Shown in pieces: positions 53,349 to 61,222 of a stretch of 64,000 nucleotides of DNA. Both the position numbers and the translations under genes were made by a program. This DNA is from Ktedonobacteraceae bacterium. Its GTDB lineage: Bacteria; Chloroflexota; Ktedonobacteria; Ktedonobacterales; Ktedonobacteraceae. The stretch covers positions 1 to 64,000 of the forward strand of contig DASRBN010000018.1 of assembly GCA_035653615.1 (NCBI GenBank), read 5' to 3'. Every line of letters starts with the position of its first letter. The stretch's first letter is position 1. The notes under the pieces are model-generated. The model saw only the letters and a list, made by a program, of their open reading frames with translations. It had not been told where the DNA came from and searched no databases.

Positions 53349-54125
53349 TCAATCAACAGCAGAAATTCCACGCCCTCTAACCGGCAACGAGAATCGTGTC
53401 GCGGTACCCTCACTACCGAGAAGACTGGCAAGCGAAGTCACCCAGGCCGCCAGGGCAGCAACAATGAGTAGCCATCCTCCTATCATATTGGCGACGGTGT
53501 TATTTCCGGCCAGTTGTCCAACCGTCAACGCCACATAGCCGAGAAACAGTATCAACATTGTGCCTGTTAATAGCAAGTTCACACCCGCTGATCCAAGAAA
53601 CAATATGGCGTTGAAAATTGCCCAGCAGAGGAAGAACAGCCCCAGCGCAAAACTTATGCTTCTACTACTCAGAAGGAAACCCAGGATACCGGCATTTGGC
53701 AGGAAGACCAGGCCAATGACAGCGAGAAAGGCCCCATAGGCCGTGAAGATGGTCGCGCTCAGCATTGAGTTTTTGCGGTATTCTAATATACCCGCAATAA
53801 CAAGCACGATACCGGATATGAGGAGTACGCCCCCAACCGCTGGCCGCATAACCAGTGCCTGGTAAGGGATAATAAACCCGGTATAAAAACATCCCAGAAC
53901 TGCTGTTGCGAATGCAAGTACATTCAAACCCAGCGGAGCCGGATTCGCGACGGTCATCCCGGCTAGCTCACCACGCGACCCAACACGCTGTTCAGCATAT
54001 GGCTCGGCACGGGACCCAACACGCGGCTCAGTATACGGCTCGGCACGCGACCCAACACGCTGTTCAGCACGTGGCTCAACACCCCCCGGTTCCTGTGGCT
54101 CTGGAGCGGCATTGTAATCTCTCAT
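53349..54125 (-). CDS. GPR1/FUN34/YaaH (SatP)-family membrane protein
   Basis: A 258-residue protein with six hydrophobic helices in residues 62-240. The NPAPLGLNVLAFATA segment is the family signature (NPAPLGL); members such as SatP carry acetate or succinate. The hydrophilic N-terminus (1-55) contains nearly three 12-residue tandem repeats EP(Y/R)xExRVGSRA, mirrored in DNA as 36-base repeats. ATG 54125 follows AAGGAAG. Substrate is inferred only from the family. Confidence 0.82.
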   Translation of the reverse strand: MRDYNAAPEPQEPGGVEPRAEQRVGSRAEPYTEPRVGSRAEPYAEQRVGSRGELAGMTVANPAPLGLNVLAFATAVLGCFYTGFIIPYQALVMRPAVGGVLLISGIVLVIAGILEYRKNSMLSATIFTAYGAFLAVIGLVFLPNAGILGFLLSSRSISFALGLFFLCWAIFNAILFLGSAGVNLLLTGTMLILFLGYVALTVGQLAGNNTVANMIGGWLLIVAALAAWVTSLASLLGSEGTATRFSLPVRGRGISAVD

Positions 54126-54431
54126 CGCACTTCCTTTCTTTCACCTTATCTACTCTCCATTCACACTGTTTTTCAACGAGAGGCTACTCCAACCTCTTTG
54201 GGAGCAGTATAAGCGCTATGCGTCATGAAAACGCTATGGACAGCGTTATCAGCGTGGAGTGAGGAATTACGAGTCGGCCAGAACCTTTAGAACGAACATT
54301 CGCCGGTGAAGGAACCATGGTTTACAACACCATGTGGGGGCCAACCGAGTTTTAACTGATAAACTCTACTGTTGAAACTCCGCCTGGTCGTTTAATTCGG
54401 CTCGTAAAGCCAGTTGAGAAAGCAAAGAGGG
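54126..54431. other. Gap upstream of the SatP-like gene and downstream of tRNA-Val
   Basis: This 306-base stretch holds the promoter side of the minus-strand transporter gene and the 3' flank of the tRNA gene. I see no coding signal; a short CCATGG/CATGG repeat occurs near 54320. Confidence 0.4.
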
Positions 54432-54505
54432 TGGGCGACTAGGGATTCGAACCCCAGACCTACTGCGTGTAAAGCAGCCGCTCTAACCAGCTGAGCTAGT
54501 CGCCC
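54432..54505 (-). tRNA. tRNA-Val (anticodon UAC)
   Basis: The minus strand folds as a cloverleaf: acceptor GGGCGAC/GTCGCCC with discriminator A, D-arm GCTC/GAGC, anticodon arm GCTGC-TTTACAC-GCAGT giving anticodon TAC, and a T-arm with GTTCGAATC. No CCA is encoded. Confidence 0.93.
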
Positions 54506-54575
54506 CTATCTGCGTGAGGAAAAATATAGTGGCACCCCTCGCGGGTGCCTTTGCTTATTGCTGTATATATGTGGG

Positions 54576-54657
54576 TGCCCTCGACTGGACTCGAACCAGC
54601 ACGCCTTTAAAGGCACAGGCCCTCAACCTGCCGCGTATACCATTCCGCCACGAGGGC
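54576..54657 (-). tRNA. tRNA-Leu (anticodon GAG)
   Basis: The minus strand folds as a class II tRNA: acceptor GCCCTCG/CGAGGGC with discriminator A, anticodon loop TTGAGGG giving anticodon GAG, variable arm TGCCTTTAAAGGCG and T-loop GTTCGAGTC. It lies 70 bases before tRNA-Val in transcription order. Confidence 0.93.
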
Positions 54658-54751
54658 TAGTCATAACGTAACGGATTTCGCAACCTATTCTATACCTATG
54701 ACTCCGATTTGTCAACGCTTTAGAGGCTCTGATTTTCTCCGTGTGATGAAG

Positions 54752-55162
54752 TTACTTCTCGCGCACAATAGAAATGCTGCGGGCCGTATATACCGGCTGC
54801 TGCTCGCTATCGGTTCCGGTCGTTTCACTCGTAATGAATGTCATAGAGCCGGTACGCCCTGCCTTCTGGCGCACATCCACAATGCGTACAACGCATGTCA
54901 CCTGCTCGCCTATCCGCAGGCGGCGAGTATAGTGATATTCCTGCTCGCCGTGCAACAATTGCATCTTGTTGCCATCCAGTTCCAGGCCTGGAATGCGCGT
55001 GCGGAAGGTCGTAGGAAACGTTGGCGGAGCGTAGTGCAATGGCTCCCCGCTTTGCAGTGCCGGGTCTTCCGTGGCCTCCATAAAGCGTTTCACCGCTTCT
55101 TCCGTCACCTCAAACGTTTGAGGTTCAGAACTTTTACCAACAAGGCTGTGATCTATGGGCAT
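54752..55162 (-). CDS. MaoC-like (FAS1-type N-terminal) dehydratase domain protein
   Basis: A 136-residue hot-dog-fold protein. FEVTEEAVKRFMEATEDP near residue 17 and LHYAPPTFPTTF, LLHGEQEYHYTRRLRIGEQV are typical of the N-terminal-type MaoC dehydratase (HadA-like). Known relatives hydrate or dehydrate acyl-thioesters, often as dimers with a HadB-like partner that carries the catalytic Asp-His; that partner is not nearby. An AAAGGAG site precedes ATG 55162. It ends a minus-strand run of CoA-metabolism genes. Confidence 0.75.
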   Translation of the reverse strand: MPIDHSLVGKSSEPQTFEVTEEAVKRFMEATEDPALQSGEPLHYAPPTFPTTFRTRIPGLELDGNKMQLLHGEQEYHYTRRLRIGEQVTCVVRIVDVRQKAGRTGSMTFITSETTGTDSEQQPVYTARSISIVREK

Positions 55163-55186
55163 GATTACTACTCCTTTGGGCGCGAA

Positions 55187-55759
55187 CTAGAAACAGGATT
55201 TCAAGTATCCAAGGCGTTCCAGTGCCATATACGCGGCGGGAATCTGGCCCATGACCGCGAAGCTGCCATCATGAATCATTGCCAGCAACTGCTCCGGCGT
55301 AACCAGCAGGTTTTCGATAACCTCAGCGGGATCAACCTTGGGCGTACCCGTCTTGCGCACATCGCGGGCCAGGTACCACCAGGCTTCGGTACGCGCTCCG
55401 GTCGGGTTGGCATACATGTGGGCCAGCAACTCCACTTTGTCATCATCGAAGCTGTATCCCGTCTCCTCCATCAGCTCGCGCCGCGCCGTTACCAGCGGAT
55501 CGTCCTCGTTTGCATCAATACCGCCAGCCGGAAATTCAAGCACCTCGCGTCCGATACCGTGCTTGTATTGAGAGTTGATGAGAAATCGTCCATCTTCCGT
55601 TACAGGAACGATGCCGACCCAACCACGATTTTCAATGATGTAATAATCAGCAATCAGAGGCCCATTGGGAATGGCTACCTGCTCGCACCGCACTTTCAGA
55701 AAGGGACTATCAATAATCTGCCGGTACGAGAGCGTTTGCCAGGGGGCATTTCTTGCCAT
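55187..55759 (-). CDS. Nudix hydrolase, ADP-ribose pyrophosphatase type
   Basis: A 190-residue hydrolase that cleaves nucleoside-diphosphate-linked compounds such as ADP-ribose. The Nudix box reads GGIDANEDDPLVTARRELMEETGY, with the REL-x-EE core intact and an Asp where the first box Glu usually stands. EFPAGG just before it and QYKHGIGREVLEFPAG are typical of the NudF group. ATG 55759 is favoured by AGAAAGAAG; a TTG at 55780 is in frame. Confidence 0.85.
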   Translation of the reverse strand: MARNAPWQTLSYRQIIDSPFLKVRCEQVAIPNGPLIADYYIIENRGWVGIVPVTEDGRFLINSQYKHGIGREVLEFPAGGIDANEDDPLVTARRELMEETGYSFDDDKVELLAHMYANPTGARTEAWWYLARDVRKTGTPKVDPAEVIENLLVTPEQLLAMIHDGSFAVMGQIPAAYMALERLGYLKSCF

Positions 55760-55792
55760 CGAAAAACTTCTTTCTAGCAATGTAAGATCTTT

Positions 55793-56536
55793 TTACATAT
55801 TTTTCCAGTTCGGTTTGCGTTTCTCCAGAAAGGCCTGCAAGCCTTCGCTGGCATCTTTTGTTTGCATCACCTTTTCGAGATAGAATGCGTTGACCTGCTT
55901 CAAGGTTTCAAGCGCTGTCGCGTGATTGGTCTGCGAAGATCGACCCAGCTGCGTGCTGGCCTTGGTAAGTTGCAGCGCTATGGCACTTTTTTCCCGCAGC
56001 ATATCCAGGATGTGTTCCATCTCTTTGGGTATGTCACTAGAAGGTACAGACCAGGTGACATACCCCAGGCGCGCTGCCTGCACACCGTTCAGCGCCTCGT
56101 TGCCGGCCTGCACATTTGATATAGTCAGCACAGCCTCATCGGCTACAAGCGTAAGATCAGCAGCCTCAATCAGCAACCAGGCCGCCGCCGATGGAGTGGC
56201 ACGCGCGACTGCCAGCACGGGTTGAGCAATAGCCTGGATTGATGCAAGCGCCACCTCCACAACGGTGGAGACGCTGCCCGGCTCCCTTGCTCCCCGCATT
56301 TTGCCCGTCGCATACTGTACTGCCTCGTCGGTGACCGGTACATCTTTGATGCCTTGCTGCAATTCCCCCGTGAAATCCAGTACCACAGCTTTAATGCCGC
56401 TGCTGCTTTCAGTATTGAGGGAAGCGCAGGCGATGCTTAATTCCTTAAGCATCAGCTCGCCTGGATGAGACGATAAAATGATGCGAATCGTTTGCGCCTC
56501 GGATACAATTCTCAGTACTCGATAGGCTTGCTGCAT
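55793..56536 (-). CDS. Crotonase-superfamily protein with altered oxyanion segments
   Basis: A 247-residue protein resembling enoyl-CoA hydratase/isomerase in length and layout (QPVLAVARAT...LIEAADLTLVADEAVLTI, then AARLGYVTW and a C-terminal helical end with ASEGLQAFLEKRKPNW). The usual FSAGAD and GxxxGGG oxyanion-hole segments are missing: the places read LQQGIKDVPVT and ATPSAAAW. Catalysis by the standard route is therefore doubtful. It sits 28 bases after a CoA-ligase gene, pointing to acyl-CoA metabolism. Confidence 0.7.
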   Translation of the reverse strand: MQQAYRVLRIVSEAQTIRIILSSHPGELMLKELSIACASLNTESSSGIKAVVLDFTGELQQGIKDVPVTDEAVQYATGKMRGAREPGSVSTVVEVALASIQAIAQPVLAVARATPSAAAWLLIEAADLTLVADEAVLTISNVQAGNEALNGVQAARLGYVTWSVPSSDIPKEMEHILDMLREKSAIALQLTKASTQLGRSSQTNHATALETLKQVNAFYLEKVMQTKDASEGLQAFLEKRKPNWKNM

Positions 56537-56564
56537 AAATGTCTTCCTACAAAAAGAAAATTGA

Positions 56565-58151
56565 TTAAACTTCCTCTCCGCCCCTCAACTTGAAGCGTTG
56601 TATTTTGCCGGTCGCGGTTTTGGGCAATTCGGGAACAAACTCGATCCAGCGAGGGTATTTGAAAGGGGCCAGCCGGTTCTTGACGAATGCTTTCAGTTCG
56701 TCCGCCAACCCCTCCGATGGCTCGTAGCCGTGCTTGAGAACAACATATGCTCGCGGCTTAACCAGCCCTTCCGCGTCAAGATCACCCACTACCGCGGCTT
56801 CGAGTACCGCCGGGTGCGCGATCAGTGCCGCCTCTACCTCGACCGGTGAAACCCACTGGCCGCTGACCTTGAGCATATCATCGGCGCGTCCACAGTACCA
56901 GTAGTAGCCCTCTTCATCCTGGTAATACTTGTCGCCGGTATGAATCCAGTGGCCGTTGATCACATCTTTGGTCTTCTCGTGCTTGTTCCAGTAGTACGCG
57001 GCGGTGCTATCTCCCTTAATCAGCAGGTTGCCGATTTCGCCCTGCGGTACAGGCTGGCCCTTTTCATCGGCAATGATGGCCTCATAACCCGGCACAAGCT
57101 TGCCGGTACTGCCCGGCTTTATCTCGCCAATGCGATTGCTGATGAAGATATGCAGGATTTCGGTGCTGCCGATGCCATCCAGGATATCGACATGGAATTT
57201 CTCCTGCCAGCGGCGTAGGATATCGGCGGGCAGCGATTCTCCGGCGGAGACACAGATGCGCACAGAGGAGAAATCGAAGCGTTTCTCGGCATCCGACAGG
57301 GCCAGCATGCTCGCGTAAAGCGTTGGCACGCCATAGAAGATGGTCGGACGATATTGCTGCACGACCTTGAACATATCCTCGGCCACCGGTCGTCCCGGAT
57401 AGAGTACAGCGCTGGCTCCTACGGCAAATGGGAAGTACAGGTTGTTGCCAAGGCCATAGGCGAAGAAGAGTTTGGCCGCTGAAAAGGTGATATCGTTTTC
57501 GGAAATGTTAAGAATAGGTTTGGCGTAGCATTCTGTGCAGTAGGCCATATCATGCTGCAAGTGGACGCAGCCCTTGGGAAAGCCGGTGCTGCCCGAACTA
57601 TAGAGCCAGAATGCGCTGTCGTCGCGACTGGTTTCGGCGGCCTGCAGGTCGGGCGAGGCTTTTTGCGCCCATCGCTCGAAGTCATGCACGGTAGCCGTTT
57701 CATGCTCCCCGCTCTCTTCGAGTCCAACTACAACAACGTGACGCAGGTACTTGAGTTGAGGTAGAATTGCCTGCGCCTGTTTCCATAGCACGGCATGCGT
57801 CAGCAGCACGCGCGCTCGACTGTCGTTGAGCATGTAGACATAATCATCCGGGCGCAGGTTGGTGTTGATGGGAATAGGCACGGCTCCCATCTTCATGGCT
57901 CCAAAAAAGGCGGCAGCAAGTTCAGGCGAATCGAGCATGAGCAATGCTACACGCTGCTCCAGATCAACGCCCAGCTCACGCAGGCCATTACCCACGCGGT
58001 TGGCGAGTTCCGCGATCTGCGCGTAGGTATAGGCGTTTCCCTCGTAATAAATAGCGGTTTTTGCGCCCCGCCCTTCCTGCACATTGCGATCCAGGAAATC
58101 GGTAGCAGCATTATACAAATCTGGTATGACGATCTTCGGGATGGTCAACAT
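56565..58151 (-). CDS. Benzoate-CoA ligase-like acyl-CoA synthetase
   Basis: A 528-residue AMP-forming ligase of the ANL superfamily. SSGSTGFPKGCVHLQHDM is the P-loop motif A3, GIGSTEILHIFISN motif A5, and the C-terminal PKTATGKIQRFKLR holds the catalytic Lys. CTECYAKPILNISENDITFSAAKLFFAYGLGN is typical of the benzoate/4-hydroxybenzoate-CoA ligase group. It would activate an aromatic acid with ATP and CoA. The start follows AGAGGTAT. It is first in a run with a crotonase, a Nudix and a MaoC-like gene. Confidence 0.85.
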   Translation of the reverse strand: MLTIPKIVIPDLYNAATDFLDRNVQEGRGAKTAIYYEGNAYTYAQIAELANRVGNGLRELGVDLEQRVALLMLDSPELAAAFFGAMKMGAVPIPINTNLRPDDYVYMLNDSRARVLLTHAVLWKQAQAILPQLKYLRHVVVVGLEESGEHETATVHDFERWAQKASPDLQAAETSRDDSAFWLYSSGSTGFPKGCVHLQHDMAYCTECYAKPILNISENDITFSAAKLFFAYGLGNNLYFPFAVGASAVLYPGRPVAEDMFKVVQQYRPTIFYGVPTLYASMLALSDAEKRFDFSSVRICVSAGESLPADILRRWQEKFHVDILDGIGSTEILHIFISNRIGEIKPGSTGKLVPGYEAIIADEKGQPVPQGEIGNLLIKGDSTAAYYWNKHEKTKDVINGHWIHTGDKYYQDEEGYYWYCGRADDMLKVSGQWVSPVEVEAALIAHPAVLEAAVVGDLDAEGLVKPRAYVVLKHGYEPSEGLADELKAFVKNRLAPFKYPRWIEFVPELPKTATGKIQRFKLRGGEEV

Positions 58152-58202
58152 AGGGCATACCTCTTTTCTTTTCGGACGCTATTCCCAGAATCTGGTTCTA
58201 TT

Positions 58203-58949
58203 TTATCCCAAACTGAGGTGTAAAAGAAACTCCCGGTTGCCTTCACGCCCATAAATCGGTGAATCGGTCAAGCCTTTTATCAGAAAGGGCGTATGTTCGC
58301 GTATCCAGCCCTGCAGTTCATTCAGCACGCGCTCGTGTACAGCAGGGTCGGTAATGATGCCCGCGCCCCTGTCGGCCTCGGCTTTACCGGCCTCGAACTG
58401 GGGCTTGACCAGCGCCACTACCCACGCCCCGTGCGCCAGCAGCGGTACGATGGCGGGTAACACAAGCCGCAGCGAAATAAACGAGACATCGATGGCAGCG
58501 CACTCAATGACCTCCGGTAAGCTGCTAACATTGCGAATGTTGGTATGTTCCATGACGACGACGCGCGAATCGTTGCGCAATTTCCACGCCAGTTGAGCGC
58601 GTCCGACATCGATGGCATAAACCCGTTTCGCCCCATGTTGCAGCAGGCAATCGGTAAAGCCGCCGGTTGAGGCCCCAACATCGAGCGCCACCAGGCCCGC
58701 CGGTTCCAGGTGGAAGGTCTCCAGCGCCTTTTCAAGCTTCAGACCCCCTCTACTGACATACTTCAATTCCTCCGGCGTTTCAGCCAGGCGAACATCGGCG
58801 TCAGGCGCTACAAGCGTGCCCGGCTTATCGACCACGCGATCCCCCAGATATACTTGCCCAGCCATGATTAACGCGCGCGCCCGTTCGCGGCTCGGAGCCA
58901 GCTCCCGCCGCACTAGTGCAATATCGAGACGTTCCTTGTTTGATGCCAT
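58203..58949 (-). CDS. tlyA: TlyA-family rRNA 2'-O-methyltransferase
   Basis: A 248-residue protein. An S4 RNA-binding domain (residues 6-65, LDIALVRRELAPSRERARALIMAGQVYL) precedes a Rossmann FtsJ-type methyltransferase with DVGASTGGFTDCLLQHGA (SAM site) and the K-D-K-E-like set around LVKPQFEAG. Known TlyA enzymes methylate C1409 of 16S and/or C1920 of 23S rRNA. It starts two bases after the ROK kinase stop, so the pair is translationally close. Confidence 0.9.
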   Translation of the reverse strand: MASNKERLDIALVRRELAPSRERARALIMAGQVYLGDRVVDKPGTLVAPDADVRLAETPEELKYVSRGGLKLEKALETFHLEPAGLVALDVGASTGGFTDCLLQHGAKRVYAIDVGRAQLAWKLRNDSRVVVMEHTNIRNVSSLPEVIECAAIDVSFISLRLVLPAIVPLLAHGAWVVALVKPQFEAGKAEADRGAGIITDPAVHERVLNELQGWIREHTPFLIKGLTDSPIYGREGNREFLLHLSLG

Positions 58950-58951
58950 GC

Positions 58952-60058
58952 TTATCTTGCTAGAAGATTATTATAGTAATATATCAATCCGCCCGCTCCG
59001 ATCAGCCCCACATTGGTGCCGAGCTGTGCCAGGGAAATCTGAACGGCCTCGCGGGGAGCTTTCATAGCACGCTCTTGCACAATGCGCAGGGCAGGCTCCA
59101 TCAGCATGCGCCCCATCTGTGTCACGCCTCCCCCCAGGATGACCATTTCGGGATTGAAGATATGAATGATGTTGACAAGCCCGGCTCCGAGCGCTTCAGC
59201 CGCGTTGGTAATGATCTCGCGTGCCAGGGGTACGCCGGCCTCAGCTGCCCGTGCTACGGTACGAGAATTCACCCGCAGCGCTTCTCCGGCAGCATCGAAC
59301 TCTTCCTGCTCGTTCAATGGCAGCGTCGACGATTCTTGTGTTGGTAAGGCTGCCGGGTCGGGAACCGTATCAGGGTGTTCCAGCATCGTGCTGGCAAAGG
59401 CGAGCAATTCAACACCCTCACCGGCCGCGATGGCTTCGTTGGCGCGGCGTGCGATGGCGGTACCGGAAGCCATCGCCTCCAGGCAACCGGTACTGCCGCA
59501 GCTGCACGGCACTCCTCGCCAATCAATGCTCATATGTCCCAGTTCGCCCGCTGTCCCACTTGCTCCCTCAATCAGCCTGCCGTCGATGATGATGCCGCCA
59601 CCGATACCGGTACTGATCGTAAGATACACAATATTCTTATAGCCACGGCCCGCTCCGAAAAGAAATTCACCGAGGGCCGCGGCGTTGGCATCGTTCTCAA
59701 CATACGTCGCTACCTTATAGCGTTCATTGAAAAGATCACGCAGCGGAACATTGTCCCAGCCAGGCATATTTGGTGGTGAATAGATAATACCTGTGCGGTT
59801 ATCCAATGGGCCTGGAGTGGCAATGCCTATGCCCGCGACCTGGTCCAGCGAGACATGAGCCTCGTCAAGCGCCTGCTGTATAGCGTTATGAAGACGCGGA
59901 ATGACGCTTTCGGGAGTGCGGTTGGCTCCCGTGAGAAGGCCTACGCGCGAAAGTAGCCTGGCCCCCTGCAATACCGCTGTACGCATCTGCGTGCCACCAA
60001 GGTCTACAGCTAAAACCAGCGGCAAATTTTGCGAGCCGGCGATCTGGGCCTGATTCAT
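58952..60058 (-). CDS. ROK-family sugar kinase (glucokinase-like)
   Basis: A 368-residue kinase. LAVDLGGTQMRTAVL is the phosphate-1 motif, ENDANAAALGE the catalytic Asp region, LTISTGIGGGIIIDG phosphate-2, and CSCGSTGCLEAMASG the ROK zinc motif with three Cys plus an upstream His (GELGHMSI). A polar insertion of about 45 residues lies near 225-270. Glucose or N-acyl hexosamine are likely substrates; not resolved. It has no N-terminal HTH, so it is an enzyme rather than a repressor. GGAGTCC precedes ATG 60058. Confidence 0.88.
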   Translation of the reverse strand: MNQAQIAGSQNLPLVLAVDLGGTQMRTAVLQGARLLSRVGLLTGANRTPESVIPRLHNAIQQALDEAHVSLDQVAGIGIATPGPLDNRTGIIYSPPNMPGWDNVPLRDLFNERYKVATYVENDANAAALGEFLFGAGRGYKNIVYLTISTGIGGGIIIDGRLIEGASGTAGELGHMSIDWRGVPCSCGSTGCLEAMASGTAIARRANEAIAAGEGVELLAFASTMLEHPDTVPDPAALPTQESSTLPLNEQEEFDAAGEALRVNSRTVARAAEAGVPLAREIITNAAEALGAGLVNIIHIFNPEMVILGGGVTQMGRMLMEPALRIVQERAMKAPREAVQISLAQLGTNVGLIGAGGLIYYYNNLLAR

Positions 60059-60266
60059 ATAGGACTCCTACATTAAACAAACAGAATTATTAACACAAGC
60101 GACGATTCAGATAATACCCTATTTGAGGAGGTGAGACAAGGTACGAGGTTATGCAATCTCCGGGCTTACGCGAACAGTATGGAGGATGCCCTCGCATTAC
60201 TCCACTTTTCATGATACACTGGCATGGTGTGGGATCAAGCTAAGAAAACCTTGAAGGAGAATATTC

Positions 60267-61118
60267 ATGACTGAGAAGATGGAAGTACAAACAGGCTTCG
60301 CAGAGGTAAATGGAACGTGGCTGTGTTACGAAGTTGCGGGTACGGGTCATCCGCTAACCTTAATTCATGGCGGATTGGTCAACAGGAAATTATGGGACGA
60401 TCAGTTCGAGGCGTTCGCGCAACACTACCGGGTCGTGCGCTTTGATATGCGCGGCTTTGGCGATTCGGGACTGCTCTCGGCGCAAGGGGAAACGATTTCG
60501 CTTGAGAAGGATGTGCATGATCTGCTGCGATATCTGGGCATTGAGAAAACCTATTTACTCGGACTCTCCATGGGAGGGGCGATTGCAATTGATTTTACGC
60601 TCCGCTATCCCGAAATGGTAGATGCGCTTATTCCGGTGGCTATGGGTTTAAGTGGCTTTGTGCCTGAGGACAAGAAGGAGAATGAGAAAGAGCAGGCTCA
60701 CTGGAAAGAGGTGGGTGAGGCGCTCGAACAGCATAATCTTGATCGTGCGGTCGAGCTAACGCTCCGTAAATGGACAGATGGCCCTGCCCGCACGCCAGAC
60801 CAGGTTGATCCCGTTGTACGCGCGAAAGTGGGCGCTATGACAAGGCGTAACTATGAGCGTCCAGATGTATTGGAGGATGTGGAGCCGGAACATCAAGGGC
60901 AACCGGCGGTCGGGAGGCTTTCGGAAATTCATGTTCCGACACTGATCATTGTCGGCGATCAGGATGTGCGCGTCATCCTCCAGATAGCAGATGTACTCGA
61001 AAAAGGGATCGTGGGCGCGAAAAAGGTCGTTATTCGTGGCACTGCACATCACCTCAATATGGAGAAACCAGAAGAATTCAACCGGGTAGTGCTGGATTTT
61101 CTGGAGTCGCTGAAGTAG
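60267..61118 (+). CDS. Alpha/beta hydrolase
   Basis: A 283-residue hydrolase with a complete triad: Ser in GLSMGG (near 108), Asp in VGDQDVRVI (near 234) and His in GTAHHLNMEKP near the end, plus oxyanion HGGLVN. FDMRGFGDSGLL is typical of the 3-oxoadipate enol-lactonase/esterase clade. The start at 60267 follows TTGAAGGAG; ATG at residue 5 is an alternative. Substrate unknown. Confidence 0.82.
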   Translation: MTEKMEVQTGFAEVNGTWLCYEVAGTGHPLTLIHGGLVNRKLWDDQFEAFAQHYRVVRFDMRGFGDSGLLSAQGETISLEKDVHDLLRYLGIEKTYLLGLSMGGAIAIDFTLRYPEMVDALIPVAMGLSGFVPEDKKENEKEQAHWKEVGEALEQHNLDRAVELTLRKWTDGPARTPDQVDPVVRAKVGAMTRRNYERPDVLEDVEPEHQGQPAVGRLSEIHVPTLIIVGDQDVRVILQIADVLEKGIVGAKKVVIRGTAHHLNMEKPEEFNRVVLDFLESLK

Positions 61119-61222
61119 CGGTCAAATTGATGAGGCCCCTGTAAATTTTATGCCGCAATTTCGTGTAACTTTATGGACTTTATAATATACTTACCTATAT
61201 CATGCTGACGAAAGATACTGCC

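Noticed and set aside
54698-55777. 359-residue plus-strand open frame
   Set aside because: It lies opposite the MaoC-like and Nudix genes, which have clear motifs and good ribosome-binding sites; the long frame reflects codon bias on the other strand.
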